From Cupriavidus necator A5-1 (GTDB lineage: Bacteria; Pseudomonadota; Gammaproteobacteria; Burkholderiales; Burkholderiaceae): a DNA stretch of 64,000 bases. Of this stretch, positions 9,209 to 18,515 are shown in pieces (the stretch's first letter is position 1; each line of letters begins with the position of its first letter). The notes below the pieces were generated by a model. It ran no database searches and was not told where the DNA came from. It saw only the letters and a list, made by a program, of their open reading frames with translations. The DNA lies in NCBI RefSeq assembly GCF_000744095.1, contig NZ_JQLI01000008.1:248001-312000 (forward strand). Reading direction: 5' to 3'. The position numbers were made by a program, and so were the translations under genes.

Positions 9209-9280
9209 CGGGCGCTGGCCGAAGCCACCGTGCTGGAAAAAACCGAAGGCTTCGCTTGATGTGGCTCCTGGCTAGACCAC

Positions 9281-9318
9281 CCCTCACCCCGGTCCCTCTC
9301 CCCATGAGGGGAGAGGGA
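9281..9318. repeat. REP-like palindrome 2
   Basis: An 11-bp stem, TCCCTCTCCCC (9293-9303) and GGGGAGAGGGA (9308-9318), around ATGA. It is preceded by CCCTCACCCC (9281-9290), which is also found flanking palindrome 1. The two are variants of the same repeat about 115 bp apart. Confidence 0.65.
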
Positions 9319-9684
9319 GAACACCTTGCTTAGGCTAGCTCGGGCGGCTTTGGAGCACCCAAAACCGCGCTCCTCTTCCGCGCAAGGGGGTAAACCCCGA
9401 TCCCTTCTCCCCCCATTTGACAGCCTTTTGACAGTTTCCACGTCCTAGAATCCGCCCCATGACCGGTAACCCCGGTCTGATGTTCACCAAAAGTCCAAGA
9501 ACAGTTCCGGCCACGCCCGCCGCGCCGGACAGGAGACAACAACCGGCACTGCGCCTTCTCGCGCAGCCGCCATGCTGTGTTCCCGTCCGCTTGCAACGCA
9601 CTGGCTGCCGCCGGAATCCCCGGGTCGGATCGCGGCTGCCAGCCGGCTGCCATGGCGATCACCGGTACTACCAAGGAGACCGCT

Positions 9685-10653
9685 ATGCGTCGTTCATTTT
9701 CCCGCCTGGCCCATGCCGTGATGGCCTCGGCCGCCGTTGCCGCCACCGTTGCCGCCGCGCCCGCCTATGCGCTGGACAGCGTCAAGTTCATGATCGGCGC
9801 CAATCCCGGCGGCGGCTATGACCAGACCGGCCGTTCGCTGGGCGCGGCCATGATCGCCGCGGGCCAGGCCAAGACCGCTTCGTACGACAACAAGGGCGGC
9901 GCCGGCGGCACCATCGGCCTGACCCAGTTCGTCAACACCGACAAGGGCAATCCCAATGCGCTGATGGTGGTGGGCGCGGTGATGGTCGGCGCGATCGAGA
10001 CCAACAAGCCGCCGGTCACGCTGAAGAACGCCACGCCGATCGCGCGCCTGTTTGCCGACACCATGGTCATCACCGTGCCGGCCAGCTCGCCGATCAAGTC
10101 GATCAAGGACCTGACCACGCAGCTCAAGGCCAACCCGGGCAGCGTCAGCTGGGGCGGAGGCTCGAAGGGTTCGATCGACCACATCCTCGCCGGCCTGATC
10201 GCCAAGGAAAGCGGCGTCGACCCGAAGAAGATCAACTACGTTCCCTTCCAGGGCGGCGGCGAAGCCTCGGCCTCGATCATGGGCGGCCATGTGACGGCGG
10301 GCATCGCGGGCGTGTCTGAGTTCCTGCCCTTCATCAAGAGCGGCAAGATGCGCGCGCTGGCGGTGACCTCCAAGGACCGCACCGCCGATATCCCGACGCT
10401 GAAGGAGCAAGGCGTCAACGTAGAGATCTACAACTGGCGCGGCGTGTATGGCGCGCCCGGCATCAGCGCCGACCAGCGCAAGGCCATGATCGACGCCGTG
10501 GTCAAGGCCACCGAGAGCCCGTCGTGGAAGGAAACGCTGAAGAAGAACGACTGGACGCCGTTCCTGCTGACCGGCGACGAGTTTGGCAAGTTCGTCGACA
10601 GCGAATCGGCCCGCCTGGGCGGCACGCTGCGCGAGCTGGGCGTCGCCAAGTAA
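9685..10653 (+). CDS. tctC: Tripartite tricarboxylate transporter substrate-binding protein (TctC)
   Basis: 322 residues. AAGGAG (9673-9678) sits 6 bp before the ATG at 9685; the longer in-frame reading upstream is not coding-like. A Sec signal peptide ends at about AYA (residue 29). The mature part opens with the Bug/TctC fold pattern VKFMIGANPGGGYDQTGR and contains GGAGGTIGL. It binds a small carboxylate in the periplasm and hands it to the TctA/TctB membrane units encoded 260 bp downstream. The actual ligand (citrate, other tricarboxylate or something else) is unknown. Confidence 0.9.
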   Translation: MRRSFSRLAHAVMASAAVAATVAAAPAYALDSVKFMIGANPGGGYDQTGRSLGAAMIAAGQAKTASYDNKGGAGGTIGLTQFVNTDKGNPNALMVVGAVMVGAIETNKPPVTLKNATPIARLFADTMVITVPASSPIKSIKDLTTQLKANPGSVSWGGGSKGSIDHILAGLIAKESGVDPKKINYVPFQGGGEASASIMGGHVTAGIAGVSEFLPFIKSGKMRALAVTSKDRTADIPTLKEQGVNVEIYNWRGVYGAPGISADQRKAMIDAVVKATESPSWKETLKKNDWTPFLLTGDEFGKFVDSESARLGGTLRELGVAK

Positions 10654-10658
10654 GACCC

Positions 10659-10686
10659 GCGGGCGCGCTGATACCGGCGCGCCCGC
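10659..10686 (+). terminator. Hairpin between tctC and tctB
   Basis: 10-bp perfect arms GCGGGCGCGC (10659-10668) and GCGCGCCCGC (10677-10686) around an 8-nt loop, starting 6 bp after the tctC stop. No T-run follows. A partial terminator or 3'-end stabiliser here would explain more binding protein than membrane subunits, as is common in such operons. Confidence 0.5.
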
Positions 10687-10914
10687 CTCGGAAGCACCCT
10701 GCAATACCGTACCGACCGCATCAACCGCTTTACCTGTCGTGCCTGCCAACCCCGCCGGCTGAACCCGGCGGCAGGAAAACGGCGCGGGGCCCGGTGTCCA
10801 CCTGCGATACCGACGACTACAACCATATGTCACCGGGCCCCGCTGCCGCGCGGGCATAAAGCCAGCGTCGCGGACGCCAGCGCCCTCGCTGGCGACAAAG
10901 GCCAAGGAGTCTCC

Positions 10915-11388
10915 ATGAAACCCTCGCACCTTGCCATCGGCGTTGCCGTCCTGGCGCTCTCGCTGTTCTTCTTCCTCGGCCTCGCCGGCATTTCCGGCGA
11001 GGAAGGCTATGCCGGCCTGTCGCCGCGCTTCGTGCCCACGCTGGTGGCCATCGGCTTGGCCGTGTGCGGCGCGCTGCTGACCTGGCAGGGCGTACGCGGG
11101 GGCTTCCGCAACATGCCGGAGGAGGATGCCGAGCTGCCCAATGCCCCGCACAACGTCAAGGGTTTCCTGTGGGTCGCGGCCGGCCTGCTGCTGAACATGG
11201 CGCTGATCGGCACGCTCGGCTTCGTGTTTTCTTCCACGCTGCTGATGGTGTGCGTGGCGCGCGGCTACGGCAGCCGCCGCATCGTGCGCGACGCGCTGAT
11301 CGGCCTGTGCATCACGGTGCCGATGTGGGCGCTGTTTGAATTCCTGCTCGGCATCAACCTGCCGCTGCTGCCCATCGCCGGCTTCTGA
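10915..11388 (+). CDS. tctB: Tripartite tricarboxylate transporter small membrane subunit TctB
   Basis: 157 residues with four predicted helices (about 5-25, 40-60, 83-105 and 122-145). It starts at ATG 10915 after a strong AAGGAG. Small size, the N-terminal FFFLGLAGISGEEGYAGLSP segment and its place between tctC and tctA identify TctB. It forms the membrane complex with TctA, probably driven by an ion gradient. Confidence 0.88.
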   Translation: MKPSHLAIGVAVLALSLFFFLGLAGISGEEGYAGLSPRFVPTLVAIGLAVCGALLTWQGVRGGFRNMPEEDAELPNAPHNVKGFLWVAAGLLLNMALIGTLGFVFSSTLLMVCVARGYGSRRIVRDALIGLCITVPMWALFEFLLGINLPLLPIAGF

Positions 11389-11416
11389 GCCCGCCCGTCC
11401 AGCAAGGAGTCTTTGA

Positions 11417-12931
11417 ATGGATACCCTGAACCAGCTGATGCACGGCTTTGCCGTCGCGATCACGCCGATCAACCTGATGTGGGCCCTGGTGGGCTGCTTC
11501 CTCGGCACCGCCATCGGCGTGCTGCCGGGCATCGGCCCCGCGCTGACGGTGGCGATGCTGCTGCCGCTGACCGCCAAGGTGGAGCCCACCGCCGCGTTGA
11601 TCATGTTCGCCGGCATCTACTACGGCGCGATGTACGGCGGCTCGACCACCTCGATCCTGATGAACACGCCGGGCGAGTCTTCCACCATGGTGACAGCGAT
11701 GGAAGGCAACCTGATGGCCAAGAACGGCCGCGCCGGCCCGGCGCTGGCCACCGCGGCGATCGGCTCGTTCGTGGCCGGCACCATCGCCACCGTGCTGCTG
11801 TCGATGTTCGCGCCGGTGGCGGCCGACGTGGCGCTGCAGTTCGGCCCGGGCGAGTACTTCATGATCATGCTGCTGGCCTTCACCACGGTGTCGGCGGTGC
11901 TGGGTTCGTCGCTGCTGCGCGGCATGACCGCCCTGTTCCTGGGCCTGGGCATCGGCCTGATCGGCATGGATTCGCTGTCGGGGCAGACGCGCTACTCGAT
12001 GAACGTGCAGGAACTGTACGACGGCATCGACATCGTGGTGGTGGCCGTGGGCCTGTTCGCTGTAGGCGAGGCGCTGTTCAACGCCTTCTTCCCGCAGCCG
12101 GAGGGCACCTTCAACAAGCTCAGTTCGATCCACATGAACAAGTCGGACTGGAAGCGTTCGATCCCCGCGTGGATCCGCGGCACCATCATCGGCTTCCCGT
12201 TCGGGCTGATCCCCGCCGGCGGCGCCGAGATCCCGACCTTCCTGTCGTACGCGTCCGAGAAGAAGCTGTCGAACCACAAGGAAGAGTTCGGCAAGGTCGG
12301 CGCGATCGAAGGCGTGGCCGGCCCCGAGGCCGCCAACAACGCCGCCGTGACGGCGACGCTGGCCCCGCTGCTGACGCTGGGCATCCCCACCTCCAACACC
12401 ACCGCGATCCTGCTGGCCGCGTTCCAGAACTACAACCTGCAGCCGGGTCCGATGCTGTTCCAGACCTCGGGCGACCTGGTGTGGGGCCTGCTGGCGTCGC
12501 TGTATATCGGCAACGTGATGCTGCTGGTGCTGAACCTGCCGGCGATCGGCCTGTGGGTGCGCATGCTGCGCGTGCCCACGCCGCTGCTGTACGGCGGCAT
12601 CCTGATCTTCGCGGGCCTGGGCGCCTACGGCATCCGCCAGTCGTGGTTCGACCTGCTGCTGCTGTTCGTGATCGGCCTGCTGGGCATGGTGATGCGCCGC
12701 TTCGACTTCCCGACCGCGCCGGTGATCGTCGGCATGATCCTGGGGCCGATGGCCGAGAAGCAGCTGCGCAATGCGCTGTCGATCGGCCAGGGCGACTGGT
12801 CGCTGTTCCTGCGCCAGCCGATCTCGGCCACCATCCTGGCGCTGACCGTGGCCGTGGTGGTGATCCCGCGCCTGCTGCGCTGGCATGCGGGACGCAGCAC
12901 CGCGCACGCGCAGGCTGACAACGCGGCCTGA
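11417..12931 (+). CDS. tctA: Tripartite tricarboxylate transporter large permease TctA
   Basis: 504 residues, the family's normal length, with about 12 membrane helices. Conserved features seen: GVLPGIGPALTVAMLLPLT near residue 35, YGGSTTSILMNTPGE near 78, and the internal repeat GLIPAGGAEIPTFLSY near 260. The start is ATG 11417 with AAGGAG upstream (about 11404-11409), 28 bp after tctB. It is the transport channel of the tctCBA system; a terminator follows at 12959. Confidence 0.93.
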   Translation: MDTLNQLMHGFAVAITPINLMWALVGCFLGTAIGVLPGIGPALTVAMLLPLTAKVEPTAALIMFAGIYYGAMYGGSTTSILMNTPGESSTMVTAMEGNLMAKNGRAGPALATAAIGSFVAGTIATVLLSMFAPVAADVALQFGPGEYFMIMLLAFTTVSAVLGSSLLRGMTALFLGLGIGLIGMDSLSGQTRYSMNVQELYDGIDIVVVAVGLFAVGEALFNAFFPQPEGTFNKLSSIHMNKSDWKRSIPAWIRGTIIGFPFGLIPAGGAEIPTFLSYASEKKLSNHKEEFGKVGAIEGVAGPEAANNAAVTATLAPLLTLGIPTSNTTAILLAAFQNYNLQPGPMLFQTSGDLVWGLLASLYIGNVMLLVLNLPAIGLWVRMLRVPTPLLYGGILIFAGLGAYGIRQSWFDLLLLFVIGLLGMVMRRFDFPTAPVIVGMILGPMAEKQLRNALSIGQGDWSLFLRQPISATILALTVAVVVIPRLLRWHAGRSTAHAQADNAA

Positions 12932-12958
12932 TGCGCGTTAGCATGCGGTAGTTCCTGA

Positions 12959-12993
12959 GGCTCGACGCCCTGGCGTCGGGCCTTTTGTCTTTC
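12959..12993 (+). terminator. Rho-independent terminator of the tct operon
   Basis: GGCTCGACGCC faces GGCGTCGGGCC (12959-12969 / 12972-12982, one G-T pair, loop opening in the middle), followed by TTTTGTCTTT. It lies about 28 bp after the tctA stop. Confidence 0.75.
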
Positions 12994-13042
12994 CTCTGCC
13001 AGAACAACAAGCCGCCGGCGCATCGCGCCAGGCCGCTGACCA

Positions 13043-14101
13043 ATGAGTCTTTCCACCAACCGCTGGCTGTCCGCGGTGCCCACGCTGGCACTGGGGCTGG
13101 CCGCCGCACTGCTCTGCAGCCTGCTGCATACACCGCTGCCGTGGATGATCGGTCCGCTGCTCTCCGTGGCCGGCGCGCGCATGGCGGGCGCCGACCTGCG
13201 CGCGCCGACGCAGGCGCGCAATGCGGGCCAGTGGGTGATCGGCGCGTCGCTCGGCTTGTACTTCACGCCCGACGTGGTGGCGCGGCTGGTGGAGTTCCTG
13301 CCCTACATCGTTGCCGGGTCGCTGTTTGCGCTGGTGCTGGGCGCGGGCGGCGCGGTGATGCTGCGCCGGACTACCGGCGTCGCCTTCAAGACCGCGTTCT
13401 TCTCCACCGCCATCGGCGGCGCCTCCGAAATGGCCAACCTCGCCGAGCGCAATGGCGCGCGCATCGACCAGGTGGCGGCGGCGCATTCGCTGCGGGTGCT
13501 GATGGTAGTGGTGGCGGTGCCGGCGGTCTTCCAGTACGGTGGCATCCATGGCCTCGATCCCTATATCCCGGGCCCGCGCGTGGTCAGCGCGCCGGGGCTG
13601 CTGGCGCTGATCGCGATCACGCTGGGCGTGGCGCTGCTGGTCAGGCGGCTGAACATGCCCAACCCGTTTGTGATCGGCACGCTGCTGGCGGCGGCGGTGC
13701 TGACCGCGTCGGGCGTCGAGCTGTCGGCCATTCCCACCTGGATGAGCCGTGCCGGCCAGCTGCTGATCGGCGTGTCGCTGGGCGTGCGCTTCTCGCGCGA
13801 GTTCCTGCATACTGCGCCGCGCTTCCTGTCGGGCGTGGCGCTGTACACGCTGCTGGCGCTGGCGGTGTCGGCGCTGCTCGGGTGGGGGCTGGCGGTGCTG
13901 TCGGGCGCGCACCCGGCCACGGTGATCCTGGGCACCACGCCAGGCGGCATTGCCGAGATGTGCATCACCGCCAAGGTGCTGGAATTGGGCGTGCCGCTGG
14001 TGACGGCCTTCCATGTGATCCGGATGGCCTTCGTGGTGCTGGTCACCGGGCCCCTGTATCATTGGCTCAAACATCGCGTCGCGCCGGAGGAGACAGAGTA
14101 G
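13043..14101 (+). CDS. AbrB family membrane transporter/regulator
   Basis: 352 residues, almost wholly hydrophobic, with two homologous halves: the first around LHTPLPWMIGPLLSVAGARM and GQWVIGASLG, the second around GQLLIGVSLGVRF and PGGIAEMCITAKVL. This internal duplication is the mark of the AbrB membrane family, sometimes mislabelled ammonia monooxygenase and unrelated to the DNA-binding AbrB. Such genes often sit beside tct operons, as here, but a terminator lies between. The transported compound is unknown. Confidence 0.82.
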   Translation: MSLSTNRWLSAVPTLALGLAAALLCSLLHTPLPWMIGPLLSVAGARMAGADLRAPTQARNAGQWVIGASLGLYFTPDVVARLVEFLPYIVAGSLFALVLGAGGAVMLRRTTGVAFKTAFFSTAIGGASEMANLAERNGARIDQVAAAHSLRVLMVVVAVPAVFQYGGIHGLDPYIPGPRVVSAPGLLALIAITLGVALLVRRLNMPNPFVIGTLLAAAVLTASGVELSAIPTWMSRAGQLLIGVSLGVRFSREFLHTAPRFLSGVALYTLLALAVSALLGWGLAVLSGAHPATVILGTTPGGIAEMCITAKVLELGVPLVTAFHVIRMAFVVLVTGPLYHWLKHRVAPEETE

Positions 14102-14152
14102 CGGTCCGCCACAGGACAGCTACGGTGCGGCCTGCCAGAACAAGGACTGCCA

Positions 14153-14587
14153 ATGTCTGAAGCCGTTGTAGCCACGCCAGCGCAACTGACCCTTGCCGAC
14201 ATCAACGCCATGCTGGAGCGCGTGCTGGCCCCTTGGGTACGCCAGCTCGGCCTGCGTGCCGAAGCCGTCGATGCGCAAGGCATAACACTGCGCCTGCCCT
14301 TCAGCGAATCGTTTCGCCATGCGGGCGGCGTGGTCTGCGGCCAGGTGCTGATGTCGGCGGCCGACACCGCGATGATCGTCGCCGTGGCCAGTGCGCTCGG
14401 CGCCTTCCGCCCGATGACCACGGTCTCGCTGACCACCAACTTCATGCGCCCGGTGATAGATGGCGACGTGCTGGCGCGCGCCAACGTGCTGCGCCTGGGC
14501 AAGACCGTGGTGTTCGGCGAGATCGAACTGACCGGCAAGGACGGCAAGCTGGCGGTGCAGGCCACCACCACCTACGCCCTGCTCTGA
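14153..14587 (+). CDS. Hotdog-fold thioesterase (PaaI/DUF4442 type)
   Basis: 144 residues. The hotdog active-site stretch is FRHAGGVVCGQVLMSAADTAMIVA (residues about 56-79, split here by the usual H-GG-G spacing), and the last strand reads TNFMRPV. Such proteins hydrolyse acyl-CoA thioesters. An AAGGA lies about 8 bp before ATG 14153. It is followed at 24 bp by the patatin-like gene, so a joint lipid/acyl-chain role is possible. Confidence 0.8.
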   Translation: MSEAVVATPAQLTLADINAMLERVLAPWVRQLGLRAEAVDAQGITLRLPFSESFRHAGGVVCGQVLMSAADTAMIVAVASALGAFRPMTTVSLTTNFMRPVIDGDVLARANVLRLGKTVVFGEIELTGKDGKLAVQATTTYALL

Positions 14588-14610
14588 GCCCCCGCGCCTT
14601 CCAGATCGCG

Positions 14611-15507
14611 ATGCGCTCCGGCCACGCCAATCCCTTCGACCAGGTCGTCTTTGCCGGCGGCGGCAACCGCTGCTGGTGGCAGGCGGGCTGGTGGGACACG
14701 GTCGCGCCGGAGTTGCAGCTGCGCCCGCGCGTGATCGCCGGCATCTCGGCCGGGGCCGCCACCGCATGCATGGTCTATGCGCACGACTCGCACCAGACCA
14801 TGGACTACTACCGCGAGGTGCTGTCCAACAACCGCCGCAATGCGTACTGGGGCAACCTGCTGCGCAACGAGCGCGTGTTCCCGCACTACGGCATCTACCG
14901 CACCGCGCTGCTGACGATCTTTGCCGATGGCAGGCTCGCGCACTTGCAGCAGGCGCCGGAAATCCGCATCGGCGTGGCCCATATCCCGCGCTGGACCGGC
15001 CCGCGCCTGGCGGTGGCCGCGGGGCTGCTGGCGTACAACATCGACAAGCATGTGCTCAAGACGCTGCATCCGCGGCTGGGGCGCAAGCTGGGTTTCCGGC
15101 CGGAGTTCGTGCGCGCGCAGGACTGCGGCTCGCCCGAGCAGCTGGCCGACCTGCTGTTGCAGTCGTCTTCCACGCCGCCGTTCACGCCGGTGCTGCGCCG
15201 CGACGGCCGCCCGGTGCTCGACGGCGGGCTGGTGGACAACGTGCCGGTGGACGCGCTCGACGCCGCGCCGGGCAATGTGCTGGTGCTGGTTACGCGGCTG
15301 TATCCGCGCCCGCGCCGTTTCGTACTCGAGCAAGGCGGCCAGCGCCGCCTGTACCTGCAGCCCTCGCAGCGCGTGCCGATCTCGAGCTGGGACTACACCC
15401 GGCCCGATGCCATGACGCACGCCTACGAGCTCGGCCGCCGCGACGGGGAAACCTTCCTGCGCGAGTGGCCGTCGATCCTGAATTTCGAACTGCGGCCGGC
15501 TGCCTAG
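14611..15507 (+). CDS. Patatin-like phospholipase family protein
   Basis: 298 residues. The patatin elements are all present: oxyanion glycines in FAGGGNRCWW (about residue 15), the nucleophile serine in GISAG (about 47), and the catalytic aspartate in DGGLVDNVPVDAL (about 208). No signal peptide is seen, so it is probably cytoplasmic or peripheral. The ATG at 14611 is the first in-frame start after the thioesterase stop; the frame is open further upstream only inside that gene. The expected activity is lipid acyl hydrolysis. Confidence 0.85.
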   Translation: MRSGHANPFDQVVFAGGGNRCWWQAGWWDTVAPELQLRPRVIAGISAGAATACMVYAHDSHQTMDYYREVLSNNRRNAYWGNLLRNERVFPHYGIYRTALLTIFADGRLAHLQQAPEIRIGVAHIPRWTGPRLAVAAGLLAYNIDKHVLKTLHPRLGRKLGFRPEFVRAQDCGSPEQLADLLLQSSSTPPFTPVLRRDGRPVLDGGLVDNVPVDALDAAPGNVLVLVTRLYPRPRRFVLEQGGQRRLYLQPSQRVPISSWDYTRPDAMTHAYELGRRDGETFLREWPSILNFELRPAA

Positions 15508-15572
15508 CTTCGTGGTGTGGCGCCGGCCAGATCGTTGTCGATGCGGCCCGCGTGCCGCGACAGGAGGCATGG

Positions 15573-17042
15573 ATGACTAAGCGCCAGACAACCCCCGCGG
15601 GGATCAAAGAACCGCGGCGTGCCCGCGAGGTCAGCGCGGCGCCGCCGGTGGAGCAGGTACCGCGCGTGCGCAGCGGTCGCACCCGCCGCAACGACAAGGT
15701 GCGCAAGGCGGACCTGGTCGTGATCGGCGGCGGCTCCGGTGGCGTCGCGTGTGCGCGGCGCGCGGCCTCGCACGGCGCGCGCGTGATCCTGGTGGAGCGC
15801 GACGCCATCGGCGGCACCTGCGTCAACCGCGGCTGCGTGCCCAAGAAGATGCTGTCCTACGGCGCCGGCTGGGCGGCCATTTTGTCGGGCTGCCTGTCGC
15901 ATACCGGCGGGCGTGAGGACTGGCGCGACGCCATCGTGCGCGTCAACGCCGAGGTCGCGCGGCTGAACGCGGGCTACACCCAGCGCCTGCACGAATCCGG
16001 CGTGGAAATCCTGCGCGGCGACGCACTGGTCACCGGCAAGGACGAAGTGCGCGTCGGCGACGAGACCATCTACGCGCGCCGCATCCTGATCGCCACCGGC
16101 GCGCGCCCGCGCACGCTCGAAGTCCCCGGCGGCGAACTGGCCGCCAGTTCCGACGACGTCTTCACCTGGCAGACCGTGCCGGGCTCGATCGCGGTGATCG
16201 GCGGTGGCTATATCGGCGTGGAGCAGGCGTCGATCCTGTCGCGCTATGGCGTCAAGGTCGACCTGATCGTCGCCGGCGACCGGCTGCTGCCGCGCTTCGA
16301 CCACGAGATCGGCAGCGCGCTGGCCGATGCGCTGACCGCGCGCGGCGTGCGCCTGCACCTGAATGCGGAGGTGAACCTGCTCAGCCAGGCCAACGGCGCG
16401 GTGGAAATCTGCTACCGGCCCACCGACCGCCCGGGCCAGACCGAGGCGGTGCGCGCGCAGGCGGCGCTGGCCGCGGTCGGGCGCGTTTCCAATGTGCGGG
16501 GGCTGGGGCTGGAAGACCTTGGCGTCGAGTTCGGCGACAAGGGCGGCATCCGCGTGGACCGGCAGTTCCGCAGCAGCGTGCGCGGTATCTATGCGCTGGG
16601 GGACGCCATCGAAGGCTTGCACCTGACCCCGGTGGCCACCGCGCAGGGCCGTTGGCTGGCCGACCGGCTGTACGGAAAGCGCGGCGATCGCGCGGACTTC
16701 GACTTCGTCCCCACCGCGGTGTTCTGCGAGCCGGCCATCGGCGCCGTGGGCCTGACCGAAGCGCAGGCGATCGAGGCGGCCGGCAAGCCCGATCGCGTCC
16801 GCACGGTCGTGAAACGCTTTGTCTCGCTGGAAAACCGCTTCGGCGGCACGCCGCACCAGTCAGTGTTCAAGCTGGTGCTCAACGCGCGCAGCGGGCGCGT
16901 GCTGGGCGCGCACGTGATGGACAACGCCGCACCCGAGATCGTGCAGACGCTGGCGGTGGCGCTGCGGCTGGGGGTGCGTGAATCGCACCTGCAGACCACG
17001 GTGCAGCTGCATCCGACGGTGGCGGAGGAATTCTTCGGCTAG
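15573..17042 (+). CDS. Glutathione reductase family FAD/NAD(P)-dependent disulfide oxidoreductase
   Basis: 489 residues. An Arg-rich N-terminal extension of about 45 residues precedes the FAD motif VVIGGGSGGVACARRA. The redox-active disulfide is GGTCVNRGCVPKK (about residue 88-100), the NAD(P) site is VIGGGYIGVEQASIL, and the C-terminal dimer segment HPTVAEEF carries the catalytic His-Glu pair. CAGGAGG is well placed before ATG 15573. The family pattern (VNRGCVPKK) fits glutathione reductase (gor); the basic N-terminal extension is unusual for it. Confidence 0.87.
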   Translation: MTKRQTTPAGIKEPRRAREVSAAPPVEQVPRVRSGRTRRNDKVRKADLVVIGGGSGGVACARRAASHGARVILVERDAIGGTCVNRGCVPKKMLSYGAGWAAILSGCLSHTGGREDWRDAIVRVNAEVARLNAGYTQRLHESGVEILRGDALVTGKDEVRVGDETIYARRILIATGARPRTLEVPGGELAASSDDVFTWQTVPGSIAVIGGGYIGVEQASILSRYGVKVDLIVAGDRLLPRFDHEIGSALADALTARGVRLHLNAEVNLLSQANGAVEICYRPTDRPGQTEAVRAQAALAAVGRVSNVRGLGLEDLGVEFGDKGGIRVDRQFRSSVRGIYALGDAIEGLHLTPVATAQGRWLADRLYGKRGDRADFDFVPTAVFCEPAIGAVGLTEAQAIEAAGKPDRVRTVVKRFVSLENRFGGTPHQSVFKLVLNARSGRVLGAHVMDNAAPEIVQTLAVALRLGVRESHLQTTVQLHPTVAEEFFG

Positions 17043-17058
17043 CGGCTATTCGCCGGGA

Positions 17059-18513
17059 TTATTCACCGACCGGCAGCTTCAGCACGGCACGCACGCCGGT
17101 GCCCTGCAAGCCCTCGCCCAGTTCCACCGTGCCGCCGAAGCGCGCCGCCATCTCGCGCGAAATCGCCAGCCCGAGCCCCGAGCCAGGCTCGGCATTGCCC
17201 ACGCGGCGGTAGAAGCGCGCGAACACCTTCTCGCGCTCCTCCGCCGGGATGCCGGGGCCATCGTCCTCGACCACCAGGCGGGCGGTCTGGTCCACGCGCG
17301 TGGCCGACAACGTGATCCGGCTGCCCCGCGGCGAATACTGGATCGCGTTGTGGACCAGGTTGGCGAGCGCCTCGCGCAGCAACGCGGGATCGGCGCGCAC
17401 CGGCAGCTTCAGCCCCGGCACCGGCTCCCAGCCGAAGTCCTGCTGCTTGCCGCGCGCCAGCGGCAGGTAGTCCAGCGCCACCTGCTCGGCCACGGCCACG
17501 GCATCGATGATGTCGATGGCATCGGCTTCCTGCGCGGATTCGCCGCGGTGCTGGCGTACCCGCGCCAGCGCCAGCAGCTGGTTGGTCAGGCGCGCGGCCT
17601 GCCCGAGCTGGGTGACGATGCCGCCCACGGCCTCGCCGGCAGCCTGGCGCGCGGCTTCGGGATCGGGCGCGCGCAGCTGGCGCTCGGCGTATTCGGCCTG
17701 CGTCTTCAGGATCGCCAGCGGCGTGCGCAGCTGGTGCGCGGCATCGGCGATGAACTGCGCCTGCGACTGCGCCATCGCGGCCGAGCGCGACACGTGCAGG
17801 TTGACCGCATCGACCAGCGGCCGCACTTCCGCGGGCACGCGCTCGAAGGTGAGCGGCGTCAGGTCGTCTGGCGAGCGCGCCTCGACGTCATCGCGCACCC
17901 GCGCCAGCGGGCGCAGCACGTAGGTGACGCCACCGACCAGGATGGCCGCGCTCAGCACGATCAGCAGCAGGTCGCGCGCCAGCGCGCTGCGCCAGACCGT
18001 GCCGATCAGCGCGGTGCGCGGCTCGGCGGTCTCGGCCACCTGGATGATCACGCGCATGCGCGCGTCGGGCCGGTATACGGGGCGCGCCATGGCGGCGATG
18101 CGCACGGGTTCGCCCCGATACTCGGCGTCGTAGAAACGCGGCTGATTGTTCACCAGCGTGCCCGCGGGCAGCGGTAGGTCGTCGTAGCCGGTAATGGTTT
18201 CGATGCTGCCGGCGCGTTCGCGCGACACGCGATAGAACACATGGGTCTGCGCCGCGGTCTCGAACATCTCCATGGCGGCGTCGGGCAGCGTCAGCTGGAT
18301 GTTGTCGCCGGCCATGCCGATGGCGTTGTCGATGGTGCGGATCGAGCCGTACAGCGAGCGGTCATAGGCAGTGTTGGCGGCGTCGCGCAGCGTGCCGTAG
18401 GTGAGCCAGGTGTCGATCGCCATCATCACCGCCAGCGCCGGCAGCAGCAGTAACAGCAGCTGGCGGCGCAGGCTGCCGCGGCGCCACAGCAGGACCGGAT
18501 GGCGCGGCCACAT
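17059..18513 (-). CDS. Sensor histidine kinase, TctE-like
   Basis: 484 residues. Membrane helix at about 18-37, an extracytoplasmic sensor of the 2CSK_N type (about 38-170), a second helix (about 181-200), the phospho-acceptor box FIADAAHQLRTPL with His near 260, then the N box (ALANLVHNAIQYSPRG) and G boxes (DDGPGIP, GSGLGLAI). The start ATG at 18513 lies 2 bp after the response-regulator stop, so the two are coupled. TctE-type kinases sense carboxylates; the tctCBA operon 4 kb away and the adjacent binding protein are possible targets. Confidence 0.88.
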   Translation of the reverse strand: MWPRHPVLLWRRGSLRRQLLLLLLPALAVMMAIDTWLTYGTLRDAANTAYDRSLYGSIRTIDNAIGMAGDNIQLTLPDAAMEMFETAAQTHVFYRVSRERAGSIETITGYDDLPLPAGTLVNNQPRFYDAEYRGEPVRIAAMARPVYRPDARMRVIIQVAETAEPRTALIGTVWRSALARDLLLIVLSAAILVGGVTYVLRPLARVRDDVEARSPDDLTPLTFERVPAEVRPLVDAVNLHVSRSAAMAQSQAQFIADAAHQLRTPLAILKTQAEYAERQLRAPDPEAARQAAGEAVGGIVTQLGQAARLTNQLLALARVRQHRGESAQEADAIDIIDAVAVAEQVALDYLPLARGKQQDFGWEPVPGLKLPVRADPALLREALANLVHNAIQYSPRGSRITLSATRVDQTARLVVEDDGPGIPAEEREKVFARFYRRVGNAEPGSGLGLAISREMAARFGGTVELGEGLQGTGVRAVLKLPVGE

Positions 18514-18515
18514 TG

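Larger units (their letters stand above)
9140..9684. other. 545-bp gene-free stretch with two GC-rich palindromes
   Basis: No credible gene. It holds two REP-like palindromes (listed separately), followed by a lower-GC tract of pyrimidine-rich sequence and two TTGACA hexamers (9417-9422 and 9428-9433) that lack a properly spaced -10. The tct promoter must lie here or close by, but I cannot place it. Confidence 0.6.

Noticed and set aside
9417..9451. TTGACA hexamers with a TAGAAT as a tct promoter
   Set aside because: Spacing is 12 or 23 bp, which does not suit the housekeeping sigma factor.
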